Shown here piece after piece: positions 11,874 to 21,590 of a DNA stretch of 64,000 nt; within the stretch, counting starts at the first letter, position 1; every line of letters begins with the position of its first letter. The translations under genes were made by a program, and so were the position numbers. The notes under the pieces are model-generated. The model had not been told where the DNA came from. It did not search any database and saw only the letters and a program-made list of their open reading frames with translations. Origin of the DNA: Mytilus galloprovincialis. Taxonomy: Eukaryota > Mollusca > Bivalvia > Mytilida > Mytilidae. The DNA lies in assembly GCF_965363235.1 (NCBI RefSeq), contig NC_134838.1, forward strand, positions 2,609,001-2,673,000, read 5' to 3'.

Positions 11874-13028
11874 ATGTCCGAAGAAGAAATTTCTGCCGTG
11901 GAGCCAATGGACGAAAGTCAACTCTTACAAGACGACGAAAGTGATCTTACTACAGCTGATGCAGTTTCCTTATTTAATAGTTCTTTAAATAAGGCCCTAC
12001 AGAGACAGAAAAGTGAGATTTTGTCGGAGTTTAAAAAGACTCGAGTAAGCTCTGTCAATACAAACACACGCACGTTAGTCAGTGGTCAATCTTCTACAAT
12101 TGCTTTCCAGCCTCCGTCATTTGAATTCAGAAAGGAAGGGATTAAAATACAGTTTTTTATAAATTTTAACACCGACCGTATTTCTTCATTAAGAAGAATT
12201 GAACATTTGCTAACTTCTGAGTCACTTGACCAAACGCTTGACATACAGTCTATTGTTAAAACTAAATTTGATACTTTGAACCAGCGAAACAAAATTTTGA
12301 AAATCACTGATCGCCATGGGTGGGATACCGTCCACGAATATCTGGACGATCCTCTTACTGACAGTGTTGAAGATGCTTCAAAGTTACGCACTGCCGTTTT
12401 CAGAGCTAACCGTAAACGTACAGCTAACAAGCCTTACAGCAGAGGTGGTGGCAGAGGAGGTTTCAATGCTAGAGAATTTTTTCGTGGCTTCAGCAAAGAA
12501 TCTGGACCCAGAAATGACAACTACAGTCAGCAAAACAACTCCCAGCAGCAGTACAACGACGGACTGTGCTTTTACTGCAAAACTGACCAGGATACACTGC
12601 CCGTTTCTGTCCCTACAAAGCACGTACCTTCACTAGTACCAAGTCAGCACCAGCCACTATTACAAGCACTCCATCCCTGTCTTAATGAAAAAGTTGAGTA
12701 TGATATAGAATTTGATAGTTATGAATATACTGATGGAATTAAGACTGTAAAAAATCTATTAAAAGATCATGTCCAGTTTTGGGAAGATAGTTTAAAACCT
12801 TCTGAATTAGTTTTAAGCACTGTAAAATTTGGTTACGTTATTCCTTTTATTCAAGAACCTCCATCAGTTTATTTGAATAATAACAGATCAGCATTTAATA
12901 GTTCCTCATTTGTTTTGAAAGCTATTACAGAATTAAAACTGAATGGTTGTATTACTGAAGTTTCAAATAAACCTTATGTAATAAATCCTCTAACTGTAGC
13001 CATCAGTGATTCGAAGAAGAGAGATTAG
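11874..13028 (+). pseudogene. Ngaro gag fused to N-terminal RT, frameshifted
   Basis: This 384-codon frame starts at the first ATG after A1. Residues 1-230 look Gag-like: an acidic N-terminus, a charged central part and an Arg/Gly patch near 190-196. A zinc knuckle begins with CFYC at 232-235. The rest of the knuckle (PGY.ARFC) is in the next frame at about 12585-12625, so one indel has broken the motif. From about residue 258 the frame reads as the start of the reverse transcriptase, ending in the 'NPLTVAISDSKK' region. A second indel near 13015 moves the following LVLDLRHVN motif to another frame, where it continues into the next entry. In an active element Gag would coat the RNA in cytoplasmic particles. 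It is broken at two points here. Confidence 0.8.
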
Positions 13029-14644
13029 TTTTAGATCTGAGACACGTTAACAAATATGTACAAAAACAGAAAATAGAATTTGAAGGCGTTAAAGAGGCCA
13101 AGCAATACGCAAAAAAGGGTTTTTTCATGCTAAAGTTCGATTTACGTCATGGTTATCATCATATTAATATACATCCAGAACATCAGAAATTTCTAGGTTT
13201 TTCCTGGGTAATTGGACAAGAAAGATATTTTATTTTCTCAGTTTTACCTTTTGGGCTATCTTCAGCTGGACATATTTTTACTAAAGTTGTTCGTACATTA
13301 GTTAACTTTTGGAGATCACAAAGTTTCCCGATCATTGTGTATTTGGACGACGGATGGGCTTGTGACAGCAGGGAAAGATGTGTACGCATGTCCAAATCTG
13401 TTTTACATACTTTATTGAAATCTGGGTTTTTACCAAATTTTGAGAAATCAATTTGTTCACCAGTGCAAAAATTAGACTGGTTAGGTTTTTCATGGAATCT
13501 GGTATCTGGTGTCATTGAAGTTCCCAGAAAGAAAATTGAAAAAATACAGTTAAAAATTGAAAAAATTCTTTCAAATAATCGTTCAACTGCTAGAAATTTG
13601 GCATGTGTTCTTGGGAAAATTATATCTTTGATCCCAGCTTTTGGTCATATTTGCCAATTGATGACACGTAATTTCTGCATGTCTGTTTGCCAGAGAAATA
13701 CTTGGGACTCATATTTTGAAATTCCCACCCAAGTCAAAACCGAACTTGAGTTTTGGAAAGGTAATTGCAAATCTATACCTAATTTATTAGTATGTCCTAT
13801 ACACAAGATTCCAGAATGTATTATTTTTTCCGACGCCAGTATGTATGCTGGAGCAGGTTTTGTCGATGGTAATGTTTTACAAATTGCTCATTATATGTTT
13901 AGTGAACAAGAAAGACTTAAGAGCTTCACATGGAGAGAGTTGAAATCTGTCGAGTTTATATTAGAAAGTATGTTTGCACAGTTAGCAGGAAAACTTGTAA
14001 AAATTTATACTGACAATCAAAATGTCGTGGATATTTGTCGAGTTGGCAGCATGAAGCCTGATTTACATGAACTTGCTATGAATATTTATACAACTTGCAT
14101 TGTTAATAGTATTACGATTGAGGTTGAGTGGATCCCACGATCCGAAAATGTACAAGCAGATTACTTTAGTAGAATTTTTGATTTTGATGACTGGGCTGTG
14201 GACGACAGCGTTTTTCATATGTTTGATAACAGATGGTGGAAATTTACGTTTGACAGATTTGCAGACGATAAAAATCATAAAATTGTACGGTTTAATTCGA
14301 AGTTTTGGGTTCCAGGAACTACAGGAGTCGACGCTTTCGCTTTCGACTGGTCAGTAGAAAACAACTGGATTGTGCCTCCAGTCTGCTTAGTTTGCCGAGT
14401 TTTAAATCATATGTTAACTTGTCGTGCAAAAGGTGTATTGGTAGTTCCTAAATGGAAGTCTGCTCTATTTTGGCCTATGGTTTGGAACAACACAGAAAAT
14501 AAATTTTACGATTTTATTACAGATGTTGTTGAATTTGATCGTCCTAAACATTTCTTTTTATCTGGTTCAGACAGAGACAGCGTTTTTGCTCAATCCCCAT
14601 TCATCAGTAACGTCCTTGTTTTTAAACTTGATTGTTCATCGTAG
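13029..14644 (+). pseudogene. Ngaro reverse transcriptase-RNase H (pol), N-terminus lost to frameshift
   Basis: The frame is open from about 13013 (LVLDLRHVN) and has an internal ATG at 13127 giving 505 residues. Counting from that ATG: the RT motif FDLRHGYHH with Asp5, PFGLSSA at 41-47, and the catalytic YLDD at 72-75. The RNase H acidic residues are Asp236 (FSDAS), Glu271 (WRELKS), Asp296 (YTDNQ) and Asp345 (QADYFSR). The C-terminal 150 residues contain the RFNS.FW.PG and ENNW..PP motifs usual after RNase H in DIRS/Ngaro elements. The enzyme would copy element RNA to DNA. The catalytic core looks intact but the N-terminal RT part lies in a different frame, so I call it a pseudogene. Confidence 0.88.
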
Positions 14645-14802
14645 GAGGTCACATTCCTTTGTACGGTTCAATGCACAATTTTACTATCGGGTGTAAATTT
14701 TTACTACACGTATCGAAATAGGTAATTACTACGGAATGTACCCACACGCTTACATATGTATTTATTTATTAGTTCAAAATATCTTAGCTTTTAAGAATTA
14801 AG

Positions 14803-15405
14803 ATGCACCTTGTGCGGTTATAATTTGAGAAGCACCTTGTGCAGTATATAATTGAGATGCACCTTGTGCTGTTTATATTTGAGACGCACTTTGTGCATTA
14901 TATAATTGAGATGCACCTTGTGCAGTTTATATTTGAGATGCACCTTGTGAAGTATATAATTGAGAAGCACCTTGTGCAGTTTATAATTGAGATGCACCTT
15001 GTGCAGTTTATAATTGAGAAGCACCTTGTGCAGTTTATAATTGAGATGCACCTTGTGCAGATTATAATTGAGATGCACCTTGTGCCGTTTGTAATTTCGA
15101 AGCACCTTGTGCAGTATATAATTACAAAGCACCTTGTGCAGTTTATAATTGCGAAGCACCTTGTGCAGTATATAATTGAGAGGCACCTTGTGCAGTATAT
15201 AATTACGAAGCACCTTGTGCAGTTTAAATGCAAAAATGCACCTTGTGCAGACTTTAATTGAGAAGTACATTGTGCGGTTACAGTACAAAAACGCACATTG
15301 TGCGATTTAAGATTAGAAATGCACCGTGTGCGGTTTAAAAAATGAAATATGCACCTTGTGCAGTTTTAAAAAATGAAATATGCACCTTGTGCAGTTGTTT
15401 AAGAT
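14803..15405. repeat. 27-bp minisatellite inside the Ngaro element
   Basis: About twenty units of a 27-bp repeat with core GCACCTTGTGCAGT(T/A)TATAATTGAGA. Later units (after about 15230) are longer and more diverged. GCAC-CTT-GTGC in every unit is a small perfect inverted repeat. Because 27 is a multiple of three, several frames stay open on both strands (nine-residue repeats such as MHLVQFIIE); I regard these as by-products. It sits between the pol stop and the YR start, a place that would hold a regulatory or recombination spacer, if anything. Confidence 0.9.
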
Positions 15406-15464
15406 GCACTTTGCATGATTGTTCTGTTACAGTGATATATCTATATTTATTATTTAGCTAAGTT

Positions 15465-15680
15465 GTGCTTAGTTTTATTTATGTTTCATTATTACAGGAC
15501 AGTGCAACATGGAGGGAAATTTCTCAGTTTGCGAATTCAAATCAACAGTTTACCGGATGTGAAAAAAGCATTTTCAATATTGTTAGAAGCAGTAAAGCAA
15601 TTTCTACAAATAAAAAGTATGATGTGTATTTCAAAAAATTTAAAGAATGGTGTATTACATAATATGAGGAAGGCGCTACC
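15465..15680 (+). pseudogene. Ngaro tyrosine recombinase, N-terminal fragment
   Basis: This 65-codon frame ends TNKKYDVYFKKFKEWCIT and then meets TAA at 15660-15662. It has the SAM-like helical core-binding pattern seen at the N-terminus of retrotransposon YRs. A few more in-frame codons (..YEEGAT..) can be followed beyond the stop before the sequence changes to repeat R. The rest of the protein resumes at about 19981. The fragment is non-functional because of the stop and the insertion. Confidence 0.75.
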
Positions 15681-15726
15681 TTAAATGCCAGCTTTATACA
15701 TGTACATATTTATGATATACCTATAA

Positions 15727-15982
15727 GGCAGCAACCATTTGATTTTCTGGGGGAGGGGGCTATGGTTTTTTTTCTGTACAAACTTTTTTTTTAGCAACAA
15801 GTCGAAAACAATTTTTTTCTTTCAATTTTAGCATTACATATAGTGGCAGCTGAGGGTGAAACAAACAATTTTTTTTTCTCAGAATCAAAAACAAATTATT
15901 TTTTTCTCCAAAAAATGGAAACAAACTTCTTTTTTTTTTAAACCATAGCCCCCCCCCCCCAGGAAATCAAATGGTTGCTGCC
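15727..15982. mobile_element. PIF/Harbinger-like MITE with TAA target duplication
   Basis: This 256-bp element has terminal inverted repeats of about 27 bp (GGCAGCAACCATTTGATTT at the left, its complement at the right), flanked by TAA at 15724-15726 and 15983-15985. A three-base TAA/TTA duplication is typical of PIF/Harbinger. The interior is T-rich with G and C runs next to the termini. It is non-coding and lies in the left part of repeat R copy 1. Confidence 0.8.
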
Positions 15983-16029
15983 TAAGCTGTATTGCTAACT
16001 ATTAAATAAATACTAAGACAATGTCCTAT

Positions 16030-16110
16030 ATATATTGATTGATTGTTGTTTGTTTAACGTCCAGTGGCAAATATTTCATGCATGTTCAGAACGAATATGT
16101 CCTAGGCTAC
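16030..16110 (+). repeat. Dispersed mussel repeat (AACGTCCAGTGGC)
   Basis: It contains 'TTGATTGATTGTTG', 'TAACGTCCAGTGGCAAATA' and 'TTTCATGCATGTTCAG', a sequence I recognise as widespread in Mytilus. A minus-sense fragment is at about 61790-61840. Confidence 0.5.
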
Positions 16111-18956
16111 ATTAACATATTGTTTATGTCTAAAATAAAATTATAACTTCAGATGGAAAATGTTTAGGGAACGATCATTGAACTTGAAAAGGCAGGAGGG
16201 GTTATGGTATTTTTCTTAAAAAAATATACTGATTCCCAAATTGATGAATAAAAAATCTGTTCAAGCAGAGGACAAAAAAAATATTTTGAATCCAGACCTT
16301 CACCAAAAATGATTTTATCTTTCAGAATTATATGCAAAATAAATTTAACTTTTATATATCTAAAAACATTTAAATCTTCTCAAACCGCACAGATAAGTCT
16401 GTACACAGTAGTTTTTTAGGTGATAATGGCCATATTTGCCAATTTGTTATGATAAACTTTAATACTAGTGTTAAATTTTGACTAAATAATTTTAATTGAT
16501 AATGCTGAAAGGCTTCGGTGAAAAAAATCCGACTCGAATAAAAAAACATTTGTATTCCTGATCATCTTCAGTTTGTGAGTCTCATGTATTCAGAGTCAGT
16601 TTTATGTCATTTCTTGCATATATTTGTTTTTGTTACATGTACATGACGTAGGTTACTTTTCAAGTTTTTATATGACAGCAGGATAAAATTGAGAATGGAA
16701 ATGGGAAATACAAGCATGTCAAAAATTTGCTTTCGAGTAATGCTTAATCATGTCATAGTTGTTTTTGAGAAGACACATTTGGTTTCCACAGAATAACTTG
16801 AGTATAAGTGAATGGATCTCTATGAAATTTTACTAGAAGGATCAATACATAAAAGGAAGATTAGAATTGATTTTTTGGTTATGGAACAACATTTTTGGGT
16901 TGGTTTTTTATTAAAATTTTGGGTTTTTCTTCACAAAATAGGGTGTTTTAAATATTTTATCTGTAATTTGGTTCATTTTTCCTATGATGTGTACTTCTTG
17001 ATAATGTCGACGTGAGTATCATGATAAAGAAAATATATTTGGTAACTAAGTATTTATATATTCACAATTGATATGCGCCAGTGCGCTGCAAAAGGATCTT
17101 CTTTCCCTTTAATTACCAAAATTGCACATGTTTTTTTCTCTCACAGAAACACATGAATTATTTGGTAAATAAAACACTTGTCATTGTTTGAAACTTTCAG
17201 TAATAAAAATTTAGTTTAGCTTGTTTGAATGTTTCACTTATTGTGTGAAAATTTCAACAGAAAATGTACAAAACACTTGGTAAAATTGCATTATCTGCAG
17301 AATTATTGATAACTTTCCTCACTATATATTCACAAGGACATATACCTAACATATTGTCCATGCTACATTGTATTCTGATCTGAGTTTTCATTCATACATA
17401 CATGTATTATACTGGCATGAATTGTGCTGTTCCAATTTGTCTTCTTTTTCTGTTTCTTGAGAAGTATTTGTTTAACCTGTTCAGTCACTATAAAGTGTTA
17501 CAATTCTTATTTAGACGCAACACATAAATAGTGACCAAAAAGGTACCGCTTTCACATGAGAGAAGCTAGAAAAAAATTTAAATGTACACATTTTCAATAT
17601 TTTTGTAGGACTTACTATCATATGAAATTAAGGAGTTAAAGACTTCTGCTGAATAGAAATGTTTGAGTTCACCTGATACCTGTTTTCAAATTAGAAATTG
17701 AATATGTTTGATTTCAACTGAGATAAAAAATTTGGTGTTTTTTAATATGCTAGATATATACATCTGTGGTTGTATCAGGCTGTGCATGGCAAAGCATTTT
17801 ATTGCCTTTAGGGTTGTACTTTTTTTTTTTTGGTCATGAAAATAAATTTGTAGTTCTGTTGTGAAGTTGATAACATGAGAATACCCAAATTGTACCTACA
17901 ATGTATATTGTATGTACCAGGCAAAAGTTTATTCTGTGCTTATTTTGTAGACTATCCTTGTTTACAATATAGTTACAACCATTTAATTTTGAGTCCATGT
18001 AGAGTCATAGAAAAATGGGTTTGAAATTACCTCCAAACAATCCATGATACTGTAATGAGGTGAGTACCCAAATTCCATACATCATTACATGTATGGTTAA
18101 TTTCAAATCCTTAAAGCTGGAATATAAACAAATGTTATGTTTTATTTCTTCAAATATTTTAAACAATTTGACATTATTCCATGCTTCAACTATTATTTTT
18201 TGAAGAAAAGGATGCTGGTAACAAATTTAATTTGCTCATTTTAAAAAGATGATAATTATATAACTTTACATGGTCATGGTGAAAGAAAACTTGTAAGATT
18301 TCTGCAGGTTTTTTTTTTGCTGAATAGCAATTTGGTAACTGAGTGCAATTTTGGTACTGTGATGTTATATACATGTACATGTAACCATAAGTGTGTATTG
18401 CTAAAATAATGAGTAGGTTGAAATGTGAACCTGACAGTAATATTATATAGTGATAAAGTACTTGGTAGAGTGAAAATGTTTTGATCAGGTTTGAACTGAT
18501 GCATAAAATATATACAGGGGACTGCTGCAGCTTGAATTTTAAAGGATGTAGCCCACATACTTCCAAGTAACATACCCTGTATATACTTACATGTATCAAA
18601 GTCATGGTATTCTCATGGGTTATCATAATCTGCCCATAAAATATAATTTTGGACAATATGGGAGCATCAATGTATACAGTACTAAATGTACTACTCAGAC
18701 TCAAGTCTCCTTTTATGATTAACCTTAGAGAGAGAGAAAACAAAACAGTTTCCTTCTCCTGGGACTTATACATGTATCTGATATGTGACATAATCAATAA
18801 AAAGATGTGTTGAGAGTTTGCCAAAGCAAGGACGTATAACTAATATACGTCCTTGGCCAAAGGAAGTACAGAATTAAAAGATTGTGAATTATTTGAATCT
18901 TTTGTTTTGTTTTAAACTTTTGTTATTAAAGTTGTTATTTAGTCTGTGGGCTACCA

Positions 18957-19307
18957 TAGGCGGATCCGGGGGGGGGGGGGGGGGGGCTTTTTCGTGGGGA
19001 AAATTTTGTTGATTATATAGGGAATCACCGAAGCATGACTGGAGCGCCCCGTCAGCGTGCCCCCCCCCCCCCCCCTTATGAGGGGGCATAGGACCTTTAT
19101 CGGGACTCCGGGATCGGGTGTTTTTAAGCTCGGGATTTCGGGATTGACCCTTTCGGGATCCGGGAATCCTTTTTTTCGGATTTCGGGATGTCGGGATTTG
19201 CTTTATTTAAATTCGGGACCTTGGGATTTCGTTTTTTTAAGTCCGGGATTTCGGGATCAAGACCCCTCCTATCCCCCCTCCCTTGTGAAAAGTTCTGGAT
19301 TCGCCAT
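18957..19307. mobile_element. hAT-like MITE inside repeat R copy 1
   Basis: The termini are GGCGGATCCGG and CTGGATTCGCC, flanked by GGCTACCA on the left and GGCTACAT on the right, consistent with a decayed 8-bp hAT duplication. The same MITE occupies the same place in repeat R copy 2 (about 60605-61055), so it inserted before the two copies separated. 19075-19270 holds CGGGATTTCGGGA-type short repeats absent from copy 2. Long G and C runs flank these. Confidence 0.6.
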
Positions 19308-19980
19308 TGGCTACATGAATAATTACCGTGATCACATTCAACAGTATAACCAACGTCATTATCACTGTTCCTTGATGTGTGGAATTATGTGGCAGATGAA
19401 CATAAGTAGTCCTGATCAATCAGTGCACCGGAGTTTACCCCGCATGGTCATTATAAAAATAAAATCCGAAATGTATTGCTTGCAGAGGTTTTTTCTGTAT
19501 TCCCATGGCTGGACGGAATGTTTACGCTAAATATGTTATCGTTAATTATGATTTTGTGACTTTTAAATGAAGTACCTGTGATTATTCAAGTAATTTGTTT
19601 TGACCTCACTGATAATGGAAAGTTGTAGGCTAGCAGACGAAACATGGCGGGCGTCAGATGTTGTTGTCCTAACTTCGGTAATTTCCGTGGTATAATTAAA
19701 TTTAAATAAGCTACACAAGTTGCCAAATTTTGTGAATTCTTGTTTTTGTAAACAACCAAAAATTCATGTCGTATTTAACATCGAAATTATTCCGATCTGC
19801 CGGTCCCGTTTTTTCAAGCTCGCGTTGAAACGTTAAATTCGGCCGCCATTAAAAAAAATAATCGTACGAGATTTAACGAGAGTGACGAAACTTTTCAGAT
19901 GGGTCGTGTAGAGAGAGTTATCGTTCTTTATTCCAAAACGATGCTTCTATCATAAGTGCCAGCTAAAGCTGGCATATAAA

Positions 19981-20823
19981 GTTATTCCGTTGCCTGCAAG
20001 TGTATCATCCGTTGCAGTTTATATTAGTGGCCTTGTGCAGCAATCCGTATCTGAGTCAGTTTTATAAGTTCATTTTTATAGCATAAAGTGGTATCATGAT
20101 TTCCGTTCAGTGTGCAATCCGTGTGAAGACAAGCTTATTCAGATGATGATTGAAGGAGCTAAGAGAATTTTAAGTAAACCAGTTTTGAAAAAAGAGCCAA
20201 TTACAGCAGATCATTTACAGAAGATAGTGGACAAAATTGGTAGTGATCGTGCTCATTTGCCGAATGTTAGAATTTGTGCTATGATGTTAGTTGGTTATGC
20301 AGGATTTTTACGCTACAGTGAGATAGCAAATTTAAAAATGTGTAACATAAAATTTTTTGACACTTATGTTTCTTTGAATATTGAATCTGGGAAAACTGAT
20401 GTATATAGAAGGGGTAATAATGTTATAATTTCTAAAACAAATTTGCCTACCTGTCCAGTAGTTTGGTTATTGACATACATTAATTTAGCTAAATTGGCTT
20501 TGGATTCTAATCAATATGTTTTTCGTTCTGTTAGATTTTTTAAGTCAGTAAATTCTTACAAGTTAGCAGAGGTTAATCGTCCTTTATCTTATACTAGAGC
20601 TAGGGAGTTACTTTTGGGCACATTAACTGCGATTGGTCTTGATTGTAAACTTTTTTGCCTTCATAGTTTGCGCAGTTGTGGCGCAACTGCTGCTGCAAGA
20701 AATGACGTTTCTGATCGTTTAAATAAAGAGCATGGAAGGTGGCGTACCGATTTTACTAAAAATGGTTATATCAAAGATTCTGTTAAAAAGCAACTAACGG
20801 TTTCGTTAAATCTTGGTATATAA
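19981..20823 (+). pseudogene. Ngaro tyrosine recombinase, catalytic domain
   Basis: The frame resumes at about 19981 (PLPASVSSVAVYISGL), is broken by TAA at 20065-20067, and is then open to 20823. Counting from the GTG at 20110 (237 residues), the tyrosine-recombinase signature is complete: Arg68 in GYAGFLRYSE, Lys95 in ESGKTD, His185-x-x-Arg188 in LHSLRS, His208 and Trp211 in HGRWRTD, and the nucleophile Tyr220 in NGYIKDS. In Ngaro/DIRS elements this enzyme integrates a circular cDNA without target duplication. GTG 20110 is only where the open stretch begins downstream of the stop, not a real start. The stop and the 4.3-kb insertion upstream make it inactive. Confidence 0.88.
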
Positions 20824-20901
20824 CGGGTTATAAATATTTAATTTTTGGTGATATTATTCGGCTCAATTATGCTATGAATTTACTATTTTCCCTTTGTCTC
20901 G

Positions 20902-21008
20902 AGGTTATAGCGAGAAGCACACCTACATTATGTCGTTTGTTCTTTGTTAAGGCCATAGAATATTAATTACTTTATATTCGGACGAACGTAGTGAGGGAGA
21001 ATATAAAT
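20902..21008 (+). repeat. Ngaro B1 repeat
   Basis: This 107-bp sequence from AGGTTATAGCGAGAAGCAC to GGGAGAATATAAAT is identical to B2 at 21241-21347. It contains an internal inverted pair TTATATTC...GAATATAA. It overlaps A2 by two bases. Confidence 0.9.
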
Positions 21009-21134
21009 AAAATTTAGTTCGTCGTACGTTCATGAATATTCATGACATGTGACCATTTGTCCGCACTTAAAACCCGTGCGGTCACCTTTCTGACCATCGA
21101 CTCTCGCTATAGCCAGTAAGAAGACACGTGTATT
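21007..21134 (+). repeat. Ngaro A2 repeat
   Basis: Direct 128-bp copy of A1. Having A2 between B1 and B2 is the arrangement that lets a DIRS/Ngaro transcript regenerate full ends through a circular intermediate (known for the family). Confidence 0.9.
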
Positions 21135-21240
21135 CACGGATGATTAAATGTGAATTTGTAATTGGACAATGTTGGAATTATGATATTATTGTTATTATGT
21201 TTGTATTTGATACATAAATTGATGTATTATATAGAATTAA

Positions 21241-21347
21241 AGGTTATAGCGAGAAGCACACCTACATTATGTCGTTTGTTCTTTGTTAAGGCCATAGAAT
21301 ATTAATTACTTTATATTCGGACGAACGTAGTGAGGGAGAATATAAAT
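21241..21347 (+). repeat. Ngaro B2 repeat (right end of element)
   Basis: Copy of B1. The element ends at ..GAGAATATAAAT, after which the interrupted retroelement-tail repeat resumes with GTACATAACAATAAAC. Confidence 0.9.
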
Positions 21348-21590
21348 GTACATAACAATAAACTGGAAAATAATATTACAAACTGTATATACAGCAACAA
21401 ACGACAGCCAACGAGTTACAGGTTCTCAACTTGGGACATGCACATTCAGAAAGTGGCGAAGTTAAACACTTTGCTGGCGCAAAATACTTACCTAACCTTG
21501 AACAGTGATGAAACAGTACAGCACATACACTGTTGTGCGAAAGTAAATATAGATTCAATTTAGGTCAAAAGCTAATCAATAGACTATTAA
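21348..21590 (-). repeat. Right half of retroelement tail split by the Ngaro insertion
   Basis: The words 'AAACGACAGCCAACGAGTTAC', 'CTTGGGACATGCACATTCAG' and 'AGTGGCGAAGTTAAACA' continue the family A tail that stops at 11745. Compare the uninterrupted related words at 2985-3035. Confidence 0.75.

Larger units (their letters stand above)
15680..19980 (+). mobile_element. Repeat R, copy 1: ~4.3-kb insertion splitting the YR gene
   Basis: The sequence interrupts the recombinase frame, so it moved as a unit. Its edges are an imperfect inverted pair: AATGCCAGCTTTA near 15687 and TAAAGCTGGCATA near 19965-19978, with TA on both sides. Exact ends are uncertain by about 10 bp. 16308-18335 aligns with 43671-46133, and 18336-19976 aligns with 60206-61660, a second copy interrupted by a Harbinger element. 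No transposase is recognisable. The 212-codon minus-strand frame (18186-18824) is not conserved in copy 2. The right part has two ATGGCGG start-like contexts (about 19643 plus, 19848 minus), which could be a captured promoter region; this is speculative. Confidence 0.7.
11746..21347 (+). mobile_element. Ngaro/DIRS-type tyrosine-recombinase retrotransposon, defective
   Basis: The order is A1 repeat (11746-11873), gag, RT-RNase H, minisatellite, tyrosine recombinase, B1 (20902-21008), A2 (21007-21134), B2 (21241-21347). The A1...B1-A2-B2 split direct repeats, a YR instead of a DDE integrase, and the absence of a target duplication are hallmarks of Ngaro-type elements. The A copies are each 128 bp and the B copies each 107 bp, apparently identical. 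The copy is dead: there are frameshifts in gag and RT, stops in the YR, and a 4.3-kb insertion in the YR at about 15680-19980. The identical A and B pairs argue for fairly recent insertion. Confidence 0.9.

Noticed and set aside
12086..12636. Frames of 79 to 114 codons opposite or overlapping the gag frame
   Set aside because: They are shadows of the gag coding sequence. The only useful overlap is the displaced zinc-knuckle half, recorded under the gag entry.
14818..15296. Long reading frames (up to 156 codons) on both strands with nine-residue repeats
   Set aside because: They arise from the 27-bp minisatellite, whose period is a multiple of three; several frames are open at once and none has a domain or start context.
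14803..15405. CRISPR-like regular repeats
   Set aside because: The repeats are directly contiguous 27-bp units with no unique spacers, inside a eukaryotic retrotransposon.
18186..18824. 212-codon minus-strand frame
   Set aside because: It has no recognisable domain, its composition follows the AT-rich background, and the matching part of repeat R copy 2 does not preserve the frame.
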